A stretch of 37,046 bases of DNA from an uncultured Clostridia bacterium (GCA_944380885.1 CALWIZ010000028.1:1-37046), one strand, 5' to 3'. Shown: positions 16,196-25,263, counted from the first letter of the stretch. Notes: generated by a model not told the origin, from the sequence alone. Program-made: numbers and translations.

Positions 16196-17599
16196 ATGAA
16201 TAAGTATAAAACACTGATGTCTAACACTCTCCTTATAAGCATTGGTACTTTCGGCTCAAAAATACTGGTTTTTTTCATGGTCAGGTTCTATACCGGCTAT
16301 CTTACTCCGTCTGATTACGGCACCGCCGACCTTATCACTCAGACCGCCAATCTGCTTTTCCCCATAATTTCACTCGGAATTACAGAGGGCGTCTTCAGGT
16401 TCGCGCTTGATAACGAGCGCGGCAGGCGCAGTATTTTTACTGTAGGTTTCCTGACTATAACCGCCGGCTCACTGCTGTTTTTTGCCGCTGTTCCTCTGCT
16501 TAATACTGTTAAGGAATTCAGAGGATATATCTGGCTCATAATAATATATACGATGGCGTCATGCTACCATTCGCTGTGCTCGCAGTTTATAAGAGCGACA
16601 GGAAATACTGCACTTTTCGCGGTTCAGGGAATAATCAATACCTGTCTTGTTATAACGCTTAATATTCTTTTCCTCGCAGTCCTCAGCATAGGCGTTACAG
16701 GCTATGTCCTGTCGGTCGTGCTTGCCGACTCTATCTGCACCGTATTTCTTTTTATCAAGGAACGGCTGTGGAGACAGTTTACGAAAAGACCGAAAAAATC
16801 CGCTTTTATCAAAATGGTGAAGTACAGTATTCCGCTTATTCCCACTACGATATTCTGGTGGATAACAAGCGTTTCGGACCGCTATATGGTTAATGCACTC
16901 ATAGGGAGCGCGGAAAACGGAATATACGGCGTTTCGTATAAAATACCGACTATTCTTACACTTGTCTCAACTATTTTCATGCAGGCGTGGCAGTTTTCCG
17001 CTGTTATAGAGTCACACGGAGACAGACGCGAGCATATAAAATTTTTTACAGGTGTATGGCGGTCGTTTCAGGCTGTAATGTTCCTTGCCGGCGGAGCTAT
17101 AATAGCATTTGCGAAGCCCGCTATCAGGATACTCTCCGCTGAGGAGTATTATTCCGCCTGGGAATATGTGCCGCTGCTGTCTGCTTCTATGATATTTACG
17201 GCGTTCGTCTCGTTTACCGGTACCGTTTATGTGGTCACAAAGCAGAGCGGAATATCGTTTATTACCGCCATGGCGGGAGCTGCTATAAATATTGTTCTTA
17301 ATTTCCTGCTGATACCTTCTCCGCTCGGCGTTCAGGGAGCGGCGATAGCTACTTTTGTAAGCTATTTCGCGGTATTTCTGATACGCGCTGTCAATTCAAG
17401 GAAATATATTCCGTTTAAGCTGTACGGCGGATATGTCGCGGTAAATACCGTTCTGATCCTTGTTCAGACAGTGTTTATGGTGCTTGAGCTGCCTTACTGG
17501 ATAGCGGTTCAGGCGGTTTGCCTTATACTTTTGGCTGTTATAAACTTTAAGTTTATTCTCGCCTGCCTTTATAAGGCGATTTCCTTTATAAAAAAATAA
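16196..17599 (+). CDS. Polysaccharide/oligosaccharide flippase (MOP superfamily)
   Basis: A 467-residue protein with about 12-14 membrane helices. The N terminus (NTLLISIGTFGSKILVFFMV) and the block YTGYLTPSDYGTADLITQTA are typical of the polysaccharide synthase (Wzx-like) branch of the MATE/MOP flippases. It probably moves an undecaprenyl-linked sugar unit across the membrane. No glycosyltransferases or polymerase for a capsule lie next to it, so the substrate is unknown, and a role in cell-wall or teichoic acid export cannot be excluded. GGGAGGG lies about 14 bases upstream of the ATG, with a GGATAGG segment between, so the start is slightly uncertain. Confidence 0.85.
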   Translation: MNKYKTLMSNTLLISIGTFGSKILVFFMVRFYTGYLTPSDYGTADLITQTANLLFPIISLGITEGVFRFALDNERGRRSIFTVGFLTITAGSLLFFAAVPLLNTVKEFRGYIWLIIIYTMASCYHSLCSQFIRATGNTALFAVQGIINTCLVITLNILFLAVLSIGVTGYVLSVVLADSICTVFLFIKERLWRQFTKRPKKSAFIKMVKYSIPLIPTTIFWWITSVSDRYMVNALIGSAENGIYGVSYKIPTILTLVSTIFMQAWQFSAVIESHGDRREHIKFFTGVWRSFQAVMFLAGGAIIAFAKPAIRILSAEEYYSAWEYVPLLSASMIFTAFVSFTGTVYVVTKQSGISFITAMAGAAINIVLNFLLIPSPLGVQGAAIATFVSYFAVFLIRAVNSRKYIPFKLYGGYVAVNTVLILVQTVFMVLELPYWIAVQAVCLILLAVINFKFILACLYKAISFIKK

Positions 17600-17608
17600 T
17601 ATTATAAA

Positions 17609-17677
17609 GCGGCTCAAAGCCGCAGTAAATTATTTTGGCTTTTGAGAAATAATGGGCGGCACTGCCGCCTTTTTTTT
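17609..17677 (+). terminator. Tandem hairpins with terminator before hisR
   Basis: A small stem with arms GCGGCT/AGCCGC (17609-17623) is followed by a second with arms GGCGGC/GCCGCC (17655-17669) and eight T residues. The second is a standard rho-independent terminator that separates the flippase gene from the histidine operon. Confidence 0.88.
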
Positions 17678-17684
17678 AAAGTGC

Positions 17685-17713
17685 TTGACTTTAGTACGCT
17701 GATGTGATAAAAT
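17685..17713 (+). promoter_or_regulatory. Histidine operon promoter
   Basis: TTGACT (17685-17690) and TAAAAT (17708-17713) are 17 bases apart and lie about 35 bases before the hisR start. No T-box or leader peptide is visible in the short leader, so control is more likely by a repressor at the promoter. Confidence 0.8.
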
Positions 17714-17724
17714 ACTAAAGTATT
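17689..17724 (+). promoter_or_regulatory. Candidate HisR (YerC) operator
   Basis: AATACT-AA-AGTATT (17711-17724) is a perfect palindrome overlapping the -10 box. Its left half, TACTAAAG (17712-17719), is also an exact inverted copy of CTTTAGTA (17689-17696), which overlaps the -35 box. Two possible binding sites within the promoter, directly before a TrpR-family gene, suggest autorepression and his operon control. TrpR-family regulators of histidine genes are known in Firmicutes; the binding motif itself was not compared. Confidence 0.5.
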
Positions 17725-17747
17725 AAAAAACGGGAGTGCGTAAAATT

Positions 17748-18038
17748 ATGCATAAGCTGGATAAGGAAAGACTGCAAAGACTTTATAAAGCGGTGCTTTC
17801 TCTTGAAACGGAGGAAGAATGTGCGGCGTTTTTTGAGGACGTATGCACAATACAGGAGACCGAGGCGATAGCCCAGAGAATAGAGGTTGCCTGTCAACTG
17901 AATAAGGGAAAAAGCTATGTTGACATAAACAAGATTACAGGGGCCAGCACCGCGACAATATGCAGGGTGAGCCGCTGCCTTAATTACGGCAGCGGAGGAT
18001 ATAAAACCGTAATAGAGCGAATGGGGGAAGAGCAGTGA
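17748..18038 (+). CDS. hisR: YerC/YecD-type TrpR-family regulator, probable HisR
   Basis: A 96-residue protein of the Trp repressor-like YerC/YecD family. The helix-turn-helix is DINKITGASTATICRVSRCL (about 59-78), preceded by the helical TIQETEAIAQRIEVACQL. Relatives located at his operons in Firmicutes are predicted histidine-responsive repressors (HisR). Here it is the first gene of a complete his operon, and its stop overlaps the hisZG GTG by four bases. The ATG at 17748 is used, with GGGAG about 11 bases upstream; a GTG at 17736 would abut that site. Repression and the histidine effector are inferred from context. Confidence 0.85.
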   Translation: MHKLDKERLQRLYKAVLSLETEEECAAFFEDVCTIQETEAIAQRIEVACQLNKGKSYVDINKITGASTATICRVSRCLNYGSGGYKTVIERMGEEQ

Positions 18039-19597
18039 GCTTTGACGAGAGTATTCTCAAGAATGATGAAAAAGCGGTATTTGAATTAAGACGTCTTTAC
18101 AGGGACAGCGGGTACAGCCAGTTCAAGATGAGCAAGTTTGAGGAATATGATCTTTATTCCGAAAATAAGGATTTTCTTGTGTCGGACGGAGTGATAACCT
18201 TTAATGATACAAACGGCAGACTTCTGGCGCTCAAGCCCGACGTCACGCTTTCAATCCTCAAAAACTTCAAGGACGAGCCGGGAGCGGTGCAGCGGCTTTA
18301 TTATAACGAGAATGTTTACCGTATTTCCGAAACCTCCCATACATACAGGGAGATAATGCAGACCGGTCTTGAGTGCGTGGGCGACATAGGTGAAAATGAG
18401 GTCGTTGAAGTCGTGCTGCTGGCGCTTAAAAGTCTTTCGCTTATAAGCGGCGATTTTGTTCTTGACCTGTCGCATGCGGGACTTGTTGAGGCGCTGATAG
18501 ACGGCTGCGGAATTTCAGGCGACCGCCGGAAAGCCGTGCTTGAGGCGGTGACAAGCAAGAATACCGGCGCGCTGCTCTCGGTGTGCAGTGAGGAGGAGGC
18601 TAAAGCCCTTTCCTGCCTTACCCGTAATTTTAGGAATGCCGGAGAAGCGCTTGACGCCGTAAAGGCGGCGTGCGGAACCGAACAGGCGGCATCGTTGGCG
18701 GCGGAGCTTGAGAACATATACCGCAAGGCGGCGGACGCGGGATATAAGGACAGGATAAATATCGATTTTTCAATAGTCGATTCGGCGGCGTATTACAGCG
18801 GCGCGGTGTTCAAGGGCTATGTGGGCGGCGCCGAGACAAGGGTGCTGTCAGGCGGCAGATACGATAAGCTGATGCGTAAAATGGGCAGACAGTCCGGCGG
18901 AATAGGATTTGCGGTTTATCTTGATTCGCTTGAGCGTATCGATGAAAAGACAGGGGAGCAGGACGGATTTGTAAATATTGCTCTTCCAAAGGGAAGGCTT
19001 GGTGAAAAGGTTTACGCGATGTTTGAGGCGGCAGGTTTCGAGTGTCCCTCTATAAAGGCGAACAACCGTAAGCTGATTTTTGAGAATGAAAAACTCGGAT
19101 TGCGGTTTTTCTGGGTAAAGCCGTCTGATGTAGCCATATACGTTGAAAGGGGCGCGGCGGATATCGGCGTCGCCGGAAAGGATATTTTGCTTGAATATGA
19201 GCCGGATATTTACGAATTGCTTGATTTGAGACTCGGCAAATGCCGTATGGCGGTGGCGGCTAAAAAGGATTTTTGCGATGACACTTCAAAAACATTGCGT
19301 GTCGCTACTAAGTTTTCAAATATAGCAAGAAAGTATTACGCCGAAAAATGCCGGGATATAGATATAATACATCTCAACGGCTCTATTGAGCTGGCACCGA
19401 TACTCGGACTGTCCGACGTTATAGTCGATATTGTGGAAACGGGTAAAACCCTGCTTGAAAATAATCTTGAACCGGTCGAGACGATAGTGCCGATAAGCGC
19501 GCGGCTTATAGCCAACAAGGCAAGCTATAAATTCAAGACAGAAAAAATCGAAAATATTAAAAATGGGCTTGACGCCTGTCTGGAGAATGAGCAATGA
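18035..19597 (+). CDS. hisZG: HisZ-HisG fusion: regulatory and catalytic ATP phosphoribosyltransferase
   Basis: A single 520-residue frame joins two usually separate proteins. Residues 1-300 are HisZ, a histidyl-tRNA synthetase-like regulatory subunit (LALKPDVTLSILKN, RLYYNENVYR and the LSGGRYDKL motif near 271-279). Residues 311-515 are the short-form HisG (VNIALPKGRLGEKV, the PRPP-binding DVIVDIVETGKTLLEN at 461-476). The linker is only about ten residues. Together they catalyse the first step, ATP + PRPP to phosphoribosyl-ATP, with histidine feedback through HisZ. Short HisG needs HisZ for activity, so a fusion fixes the 1:1 ratio. The start is GTG, overlapping the hisR stop as GTGA. No stop or frame change is seen at the junction. 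Confidence 0.93.
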   Translation: MSFDESILKNDEKAVFELRRLYRDSGYSQFKMSKFEEYDLYSENKDFLVSDGVITFNDTNGRLLALKPDVTLSILKNFKDEPGAVQRLYYNENVYRISETSHTYREIMQTGLECVGDIGENEVVEVVLLALKSLSLISGDFVLDLSHAGLVEALIDGCGISGDRRKAVLEAVTSKNTGALLSVCSEEEAKALSCLTRNFRNAGEALDAVKAACGTEQAASLAAELENIYRKAADAGYKDRINIDFSIVDSAAYYSGAVFKGYVGGAETRVLSGGRYDKLMRKMGRQSGGIGFAVYLDSLERIDEKTGEQDGFVNIALPKGRLGEKVYAMFEAAGFECPSIKANNRKLIFENEKLGLRFFWVKPSDVAIYVERGAADIGVAGKDILLEYEPDIYELLDLRLGKCRMAVAAKKDFCDDTSKTLRVATKFSNIARKYYAEKCRDIDIIHLNGSIELAPILGLSDVIVDIVETGKTLLENNLEPVETIVPISARLIANKASYKFKTEKIENIKNGLDACLENEQ

Positions 19598-20874
19598 TAA
19601 AGATAATGAAATACGGCGATGTGCCGGCTGAGGAAATTTTCGCGCGCGGTACAGCGGCGACAGATGTTTCGGGCATAGTCAGCGATATAATAGAAGATGT
19701 AAAAAAACGCGGCGACGAGGCGCTTTTGTACTACTGCGAGAAATTCGACAAGGCAAAGCTCTCCTCGCTTGAGGTCACGGCGGAAGAGATTGACGAGGCT
19801 TTTTCGCTTGTAGAGCCTGAATTTATTGAAATACTCAAAAAAGCGGCGGAAAACATACGGGAATTTCACAAGGCACAGGTAAGAAACAGCTTTATAATAA
19901 ACGGGGACGGTTATATCACCGGTCAGAAGATAACGCCCATTGAAAAGGTGGGACTTTATGTTCCGGGCGGCACCGCGGCGTACCCCTCAACCGTGCTTAT
20001 GGACAGTATACCGGCGAAGATTGCAGGCTGTGAGGAAATCTGCATCACTACTCCGCCGTCGGCAAACGGCAAGGTAAATCCGGCGATATTGGCGGCGGCG
20101 AAAATTGCGGGGGTAGACAGGATTTTCAAAACCGGCGGGGCGCAGGCGGTGGCGGCGCTGGCATACGGCACTCAAACCGTACCTAAGGTAGATAAGATAG
20201 TAGGCCCCGGAAACGCTTTTGTGGCTGAGGCTAAGCGTCAGGTATTCGGGCTTGTATCCATTGATATGATAGCAGGCCCCAGCGAAATACTTGTAGTGGC
20301 GGATGGTAAGAGCAATCCCGAATTTGTAGCTGCCGATCTGCTTTCACAGGCTGAACACGATAAAATGGCAAGTGCCGTGCTTGTGACCGACAGTGAGGAG
20401 CTGGCAAAAAAGGTCAGTGAGCAGCTTGAAATTCAGATACCCCTGCTGCCGAGAGCGGAAATTGCACGTGCATCGATAGATAATAACGGCAAAATAATTA
20501 TAGCGGATAATCTTTTTGATGTGATAGATGTGGCAAACGAGATAGCACCGGAGCATTTAGAGCTTTGCGTTGACAATCCTTTTGATTATCTTGATAAAAT
20601 AAAGAACGCCGGCAGCATATTTATGGGCAGGTACTGCCCGGAGGCGCTGGGCGACTATTTCGCAGGACCGAACCACACACTGCCTACATCCGGCACAGCG
20701 AGGTTCTCAAGCCCTCTTTCGGTAGATGATTTTGTAAAGAAATCGCAGTATACCTACTATACTGAAGAGGCGCTCGGCAGGGTCGCGGAAAGTATAGCGT
20801 TTTTCGCCGGAAAAGAGGGACTTGACGCTCACGCGAAGAGTGTGACCGTCCGGTTTGAGGGTGAGAAGAAATGA
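19594..20874 (+). CDS. hisD: Histidinol dehydrogenase
   Basis: A 426-residue HisD, full length. Motifs include GLYVPGGTAAYPST, the NAD site region GPGNAFVAEAKRQV, AGPSEILV, the zinc ligands in SQAEHD (Gln252, His255) and the catalytic pair EH (Glu320, His321). It oxidises L-histidinol to L-histidine in two NAD-dependent steps through histidinal, the last two steps of the pathway. It overlaps hisZG and hisC by four bases each, so translation is coupled along the operon. Confidence 0.97.
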   Translation: MIKIMKYGDVPAEEIFARGTAATDVSGIVSDIIEDVKKRGDEALLYYCEKFDKAKLSSLEVTAEEIDEAFSLVEPEFIEILKKAAENIREFHKAQVRNSFIINGDGYITGQKITPIEKVGLYVPGGTAAYPSTVLMDSIPAKIAGCEEICITTPPSANGKVNPAILAAAKIAGVDRIFKTGGAQAVAALAYGTQTVPKVDKIVGPGNAFVAEAKRQVFGLVSIDMIAGPSEILVVADGKSNPEFVAADLLSQAEHDKMASAVLVTDSEELAKKVSEQLEIQIPLLPRAEIARASIDNNGKIIIADNLFDVIDVANEIAPEHLELCVDNPFDYLDKIKNAGSIFMGRYCPEALGDYFAGPNHTLPTSGTARFSSPLSVDDFVKKSQYTYYTEEALGRVAESIAFFAGKEGLDAHAKSVTVRFEGEKK

Positions 20875-21932
20875 GCAGATTTTTAAGCGGAGGACTGTCG
20901 GCTCTTGAGGCTTATGTTCCCGGAGAACAGCCGAGTGACAAAAAATATATAAAGCTCAATACCAATGAGTCGCCATATCCGCCGCCCGAAAGCGTGGTAA
21001 AGGCAATAGGAAAAGCGGAAATAGAGGATTTGCGGCTTTACAGCGACCCGGAATGCAAGGTGCTGCGCGCGGCTGTTTCAGAAGAATACGGAATAGACGG
21101 GAAAAATATTTTCCTCTCAAACGGCTCTGATGAGATACTTAACTTCGCTTTTATGGCTTACGGCGGTAAAGGAGCGGTTTTTCCTGATATAACCTACGGT
21201 TTTTATTCGGTGTTTGCCGAACTTTACGGTATTAAGACTGAGGTAATACCGCTTAATGATGATTTTACTTTGGACGTGGACGCTTTCTGCGGTAAAAATA
21301 AGCTTGTGGTGATAGCCAATCCTAACGCGCCGACGGGACTTGCGCTCGGTCTTGAGGAAATAGAAAAAATAGTTGCGTCAAATCCCGACGGCGTGGTGCT
21401 TATCGATGAGGCGTATGTGGATTTCGGGGCGGAAAGCGCTTACAGGCTTACTGAAAAATATAAAAACCTGCTTGTGGTGCAGACATTCTCAAAGTCACGC
21501 AGTATGGCGGGGGCAAGGCTCGGCTTTGCCTTTGCGGACAGTGAGATAATAGAAGACCTTGAAAAAATAAAGTATTCGACAAATCCGTATAATATTAACC
21601 GCCTGACCCAGCTTGGCGGTACTGCGGCGCTTAAAAGCGGAGGATATTTTAAGGAAAACTGCCGCAGAATCGCAAAGACCCGTGAGTATGTTAAAAAAGA
21701 ACTTGAGAAAATGGGATTTTACGTGACCGACTCGTCGGCGAATTTTCTGTTTGCTAAAAGCGGTAAAATCAGAGGAAAAGAGCTTTATCTGAAACTTAAG
21801 GAAAAAGGAATACTTATAAGGCATTTTGATAAGGAGCGCATAAGCGAGTATAACCGCATAACTGTTGGAAGCCGTGAGGAAATGGAAGCGTTTTTAAAGG
21901 CTGTGCGTGAAATAACGGAGGAAAAGGTATGA
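20871..21932 (+). CDS. hisC: Histidinol-phosphate aminotransferase
   Basis: A 353-residue PLP-dependent class I/II aminotransferase. It has KLNTNESPYPPPESV at the start, NPNAPTGLAL, IDEAYVDF and the PLP-binding lysine in FSKSRSMAGARLGF (Lys208). It converts imidazole-acetol phosphate to histidinol phosphate with glutamate as donor. The start of hisC overlaps the hisD stop by four bases, and its stop overlaps hisB by four. Confidence 0.96.
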   Translation: MSRFLSGGLSALEAYVPGEQPSDKKYIKLNTNESPYPPPESVVKAIGKAEIEDLRLYSDPECKVLRAAVSEEYGIDGKNIFLSNGSDEILNFAFMAYGGKGAVFPDITYGFYSVFAELYGIKTEVIPLNDDFTLDVDAFCGKNKLVVIANPNAPTGLALGLEEIEKIVASNPDGVVLIDEAYVDFGAESAYRLTEKYKNLLVVQTFSKSRSMAGARLGFAFADSEIIEDLEKIKYSTNPYNINRLTQLGGTAALKSGGYFKENCRRIAKTREYVKKELEKMGFYVTDSSANFLFAKSGKIRGKELYLKLKEKGILIRHFDKERISEYNRITVGSREEMEAFLKAVREITEEKV

Positions 21933-22516
21933 GAAATGCTGAAATAGCGAGAAAAACAAACGAGACCGATATTAAATTGACACTGGAGCTTGACGGCGCA
22001 GGAAAAAGCGAAATAAGCACCGGCTGCGGCTTTCTTGACCATATGCTGACCCTTTTCGCCCGTCACGGCAGGTTTGATATGTCGGTTTCCTGCAAGGGAG
22101 ATACCTATGTTGATTTCCACCATACAGTCGAGGATATAGGAATAGCGTTAGGCGACGCCTTCAAAACCGCTCTCGGCGATATGAGGGGAATAGTCCGTTA
22201 TGGCAGTATGCTGCTGCCTATGGACGAGGCGCTTATTATGACAGCGGTGGACATTTCCGGCAGACCGCACCTTTCATACGGTCTTGATATTCCGGCGCAA
22301 AAGGTCGGAGAGTTCGATACAGAGCTTACTGAGGAATTTTTCCTTGGCTTTGTCCGTCACGCCGGTATGACGCTTCATATTAAACAGCTTGCCGGAACAA
22401 ACTCGCACCATATAATAGAGGGAGCTTTTAAATCTGCGGCGAGAAGTCTTGCGGCGGCGGTAAAAATTGAGGAAGCGTATAAAAATGAAATTCCGTCAAC
22501 AAAGGGTGTGCTTTAA
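21929..22516 (+). CDS. hisB: Imidazoleglycerol-phosphate dehydratase
   Basis: A 195-residue monofunctional HisB. It shows GCGFLDHMLTLFARHG, the metal-binding DFHHTVEDIGIALG, and the second-half repeat RHAGMTLHIKQLAGTNSHHIIEG (with two conserved HH/E clusters). It dehydrates imidazoleglycerol phosphate to imidazole-acetol phosphate using manganese. It has no N-terminal histidinol-phosphatase domain, so that step must come from the PHP-type enzyme at the end of the operon. It shares one base with hisH. Confidence 0.96.
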   Translation: MRNAEIARKTNETDIKLTLELDGAGKSEISTGCGFLDHMLTLFARHGRFDMSVSCKGDTYVDFHHTVEDIGIALGDAFKTALGDMRGIVRYGSMLLPMDEALIMTAVDISGRPHLSYGLDIPAQKVGEFDTELTEEFFLGFVRHAGMTLHIKQLAGTNSHHIIEGAFKSAARSLAAAVKIEEAYKNEIPSTKGVL

Positions 22517-23136
22517 TGATTGCTATAATTGATTACGGAGTGGGAAACCTGTTTTCGCTTTCCTCATCGCTCAAAGCTGTGGGGGCTGACACGGTGATTA
22601 CCGGCGACCCGGATAAGATAAAAAGGGCGGATAAGCTGATACTGCCGGGCGTGGGAGCTTTCGGCGACGCAATAGGCAAACTGAAAGCCGAGGGACTTGA
22701 CAAAATCATTAAAAATGAGGCGGAAAACGGTAAGCCCCTGCTAGGCATTTGCCTCGGCATGCAGCTTTTATTTGATAAAAGCTATGAGTTCGGCGAGTAT
22801 GAGGGACTGGGACTTATCAAAGGAAATGTTGTGCCTATGGAGGGCAGGATTCCGCAAAAACTTAAAATTCCGCATATCGGCTGGAACGCGCTTAAAATAA
22901 AGAAAAAAATTCCCGCTTTTTCTGAAATAAAGGACGGCGACTGCGTTTATTTTGTTCATTCATTTTTTGCCGACGACTGTGAGGAAAGCGTGGCGGCAAC
23001 AACAGAATACGGTATAGAAATAACTGCGGCCGCGGCGAACGGAAATATAGTCGGCTGTCAGTTCCATCCTGAAAAAAGCGGCGAAATCGGACTTTCCATA
23101 CTCCGCGCGTTCTGCGGCACGGAGGTAGAAAAATGA
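22516..23136 (+). CDS. hisH: Imidazole glycerol phosphate synthase glutaminase subunit
   Basis: A 206-residue class I glutamine amidotransferase. The catalytic triad is visible: Cys79 in GICLGMQLLF, and His184 with Glu186 in FHPEKSG. It releases ammonia from glutamine and passes it to HisF, with which it forms one enzyme. The frame starts at an ATG that uses the last base of the hisB stop and overlaps hisA by four bases. The HisF partner is two genes downstream in the same operon. Confidence 0.96.
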   Translation: MIAIIDYGVGNLFSLSSSLKAVGADTVITGDPDKIKRADKLILPGVGAFGDAIGKLKAEGLDKIIKNEAENGKPLLGICLGMQLLFDKSYEFGEYEGLGLIKGNVVPMEGRIPQKLKIPHIGWNALKIKKKIPAFSEIKDGDCVYFVHSFFADDCEESVAATTEYGIEITAAAANGNIVGCQFHPEKSGEIGLSILRAFCGTEVEK

Positions 23137-23846
23137 ACATTTTTCCGGCAATAGACCTTTACAGCGGCAAGGCGGTGCGGCTTTTTAAGGGCGATTACTC
23201 AAAAATGACCGTTTACAGCGAAAATCCGCTTGAGGTGGCGCGTGATTTTGAGCAAAAGGGCGCTGAGTTTATACATCTTGTAGACCTTGAGGGCGCTAAA
23301 GACGGCACCACGCCGAATTTTGAAACCGTAAAAAGTATTGCGGAGAACACACGGCTTTTTACCGAAATAGGCGGCGGAATACGCAGTATGGAAACTGTGG
23401 AAAAATATCTCGGCGCAGGTGTAGACCGTGTGATACTCGGCACAGCCGCGGTTGAAAATCAGGATTTTCTTAAAACCGCGGTAAAAAAATACGGTGATAA
23501 AATCGCCGTGGGCGTTGATATAAAGGACGGCTTTGTGGCGGTAAAGGGCTGGACAGAGGCATCCGGTTACAGCTGTTTTGATTTCTGTGAAAAAATGCGC
23601 GACACAGTCGTTAAAACCCTTATATGCACCGATATTTCAAAGGATGGGGCAATGCAGGGCACAAACCGAGAATTATATAAAGAGCTTGCGGAAAAATTCG
23701 ATATTGATATAGTAGCGTCGGGCGGCGTCTCGACACTTGACGATATAAGGGCGCTTAAAAAGCTTGGGCTTTACGGAGCGATAATCGGAAAGGCGTACTA
23801 TATCGGCGCTATTGATTTAAAAGAGGCACTGGAGGCGGCGAAATGA
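23133..23846 (+). CDS. hisA: ProFAR isomerase
   Basis: A 237-residue (beta/alpha)8 barrel. It begins IFPAIDLYSGKAVRLFKGD with the catalytic Asp8, has a second Asp in VGVDIKDG (Asp129), and phosphate-binding loops GGGIRS and ASGGVS. It opens the ribose ring of ProFAR to give PRFAR. It has strong internal similarity to HisF, as expected for this half-barrel family. Four-base overlaps with both neighbours. Confidence 0.96.
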   Translation: MNIFPAIDLYSGKAVRLFKGDYSKMTVYSENPLEVARDFEQKGAEFIHLVDLEGAKDGTTPNFETVKSIAENTRLFTEIGGGIRSMETVEKYLGAGVDRVILGTAAVENQDFLKTAVKKYGDKIAVGVDIKDGFVAVKGWTEASGYSCFDFCEKMRDTVVKTLICTDISKDGAMQGTNRELYKELAEKFDIDIVASGGVSTLDDIRALKKLGLYGAIIGKAYYIGAIDLKEALEAAK

Positions 23847-24601
23847 TAACAAAACGGATAATACCATGTCTTGATGTAAAGGACGGCAGGGTGGTTAAAG
23901 GCGTTAATTTTGAGGGATTAAACGATGTCTCTTCACCTGTAAGTCTGGGCAAATATTACAGCGACTGCGGCGCCGATGAGCTTGTGTTTTACGATATAAC
24001 CGCCTCAAGCGACGGAAGACGGCTGTTCACCGATATTTTAAAGGAGGTCGCCTCAAACATCTTTATTCCGCTTACTGTGGGCGGCGGGATAAATACGCTT
24101 GACGATTTTGACCGGGTGCTTAAATGCGGCGCCGACAAGGTCAGCGTAAATTCGGGAGCTATAAAAAATCCGGAGCTTATACCATTGGCGGCGGAAAAGT
24201 ACGGCAGTCAGTGCGTGGTGATTTCCGCAGACGTTAAGCGTGTGGACGGCGGGTTCAGGGTGTTCGCGCGCGGCGGCAGGGACGATACCGGCATGGAGGC
24301 GGTGTCTTGGATAAAGCGGTGCGTTGATAACGGTGCCGGCGAGGTAGTGGTAAATTCCATTGATACCGACGGCGTGAAAAAAGGCTTTGATATAGAGATG
24401 CTGAAAGCTGTATGCGAGGCGGTAAACGTGCCGGTTATAGCATCGGGCGGAGCCGGCTGCGCGGAAGATTTTGTAAAGCTCTTTAAGGAAATACCCGACA
24501 TCGACGCAGGGCTTGCCGCTTCAATATTTCACTTCGGCGAGGTCAAAATTCCGGAGCTTAAAAAACTACTCAGAGAAAACAGTATAATTGTGAGGTTATG
24601 A
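23843..24601 (+). CDS. hisF: Imidazole glycerol phosphate synthase cyclase subunit
   Basis: A 252-residue (beta/alpha)8 barrel with IIPCLDVKDGRVVKGVNFEG at the start (catalytic Asp11), VVISADVKRVDG (Asp130), NSIDTDG and IASGGAG. It uses the ammonia from HisH to convert PRFAR to imidazoleglycerol phosphate and AICAR; the AICAR feeds purine synthesis. Its stop overlaps the hisIE start by four bases. Confidence 0.97.
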   Translation: MITKRIIPCLDVKDGRVVKGVNFEGLNDVSSPVSLGKYYSDCGADELVFYDITASSDGRRLFTDILKEVASNIFIPLTVGGGINTLDDFDRVLKCGADKVSVNSGAIKNPELIPLAAEKYGSQCVVISADVKRVDGGFRVFARGGRDDTGMEAVSWIKRCVDNGAGEVVVNSIDTDGVKKGFDIEMLKAVCEAVNVPVIASGGAGCAEDFVKLFKEIPDIDAGLAASIFHFGEVKIPELKKLLRENSIIVRL

Positions 24602-25263
24602 TAATGGTTGATATAAACGCGCTTAAATTTGATGAAAACGGACTTATACCCGCTGTCGTGGTTGACGCGCACAGCAAAAAGGTACTTACCCTTGCGTATA
24701 TGAACAGGGAAAGCCTTGAAATTTCTATAAAAAAAGAGCTTACATGCTTTTACAGCCGCTCAAGAAAGGAGCTCTGGCTTAAAGGCGAGACCAGCGGCAA
24801 CTATCAGCATATAGTATCAATAACCGCCGACTGCGATATGGACTCGCTGACCGTGCTTGTGGAAAAGGACGGACCGGCATGTCATACCGGTACTGATTCA
24901 TGCTTTACAAATACCGTTTTTGAGAGCAGTGAACGCGGCGAGTTTTCCCTTGAGGGACTTTACGGACTTTTAGAGGGCAGAAAGGCAAATATGCCCGAGG
25001 GCTCATATACTACCTACCTTTTCAGCAAGGGTATAGACAAGATACTCAAAAAGGTGGGCGAGGAGTGTACCGAGGTTATAATCGCCGGCAAGGACAACGA
25101 CAAAAAGGAGACCATATACGAGATAGCCGACCTTGCGTATCACGTTATGGTAATGATGGTTGAAATGGGCATTTCGGTAGAGGACGTAAGACGGGAGCTT
25201 GCTTCACGCCATATTATCGACCATAAGGTAAAGCAGGAGAAAATGGCAAGTGATAAAATGTAA
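24598..25263 (+). CDS. hisIE: Bifunctional phosphoribosyl-AMP cyclohydrolase / phosphoribosyl-ATP pyrophosphatase
   Basis: A 221-residue two-domain enzyme. Residues about 1-105 are the HisI cyclohydrolase, with VLTLAYMNRESL, the SRSRKELWLKGETSGN block and the zinc-binding CHTGTDSCF. Residues about 115-205 are the HisE pyrophosphatase (GSYTTYLFSKGIDKILKKVG, then EECTEVIIAGKD). It performs steps 2 and 3 of the pathway. Two starts are possible: ATG at 24598, coupled to the hisF stop, and ATG at 24604. Both give an intact protein. The 3' end overlaps hisK by 14 bases. Confidence 0.95.
   Translation: MIMVDINALKFDENGLIPAVVVDAHSKKVLTLAYMNRESLEISIKKELTCFYSRSRKELWLKGETSGNYQHIVSITADCDMDSLTVLVEKDGPACHTGTDSCFTNTVFESSERGEFSLEGLYGLLEGRKANMPEGSYTTYLFSKGIDKILKKVGEECTEVIIAGKDNDKKETIYEIADLAYHVMVMMVEMGISVEDVRRELASRHIIDHKVKQEKMASDKM

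Noticed and set aside
17600..17750. T-box leader ahead of the his operon
   Set aside because: The distance from promoter to start is about 35 bases, too short, and no T-box core sequence is seen.
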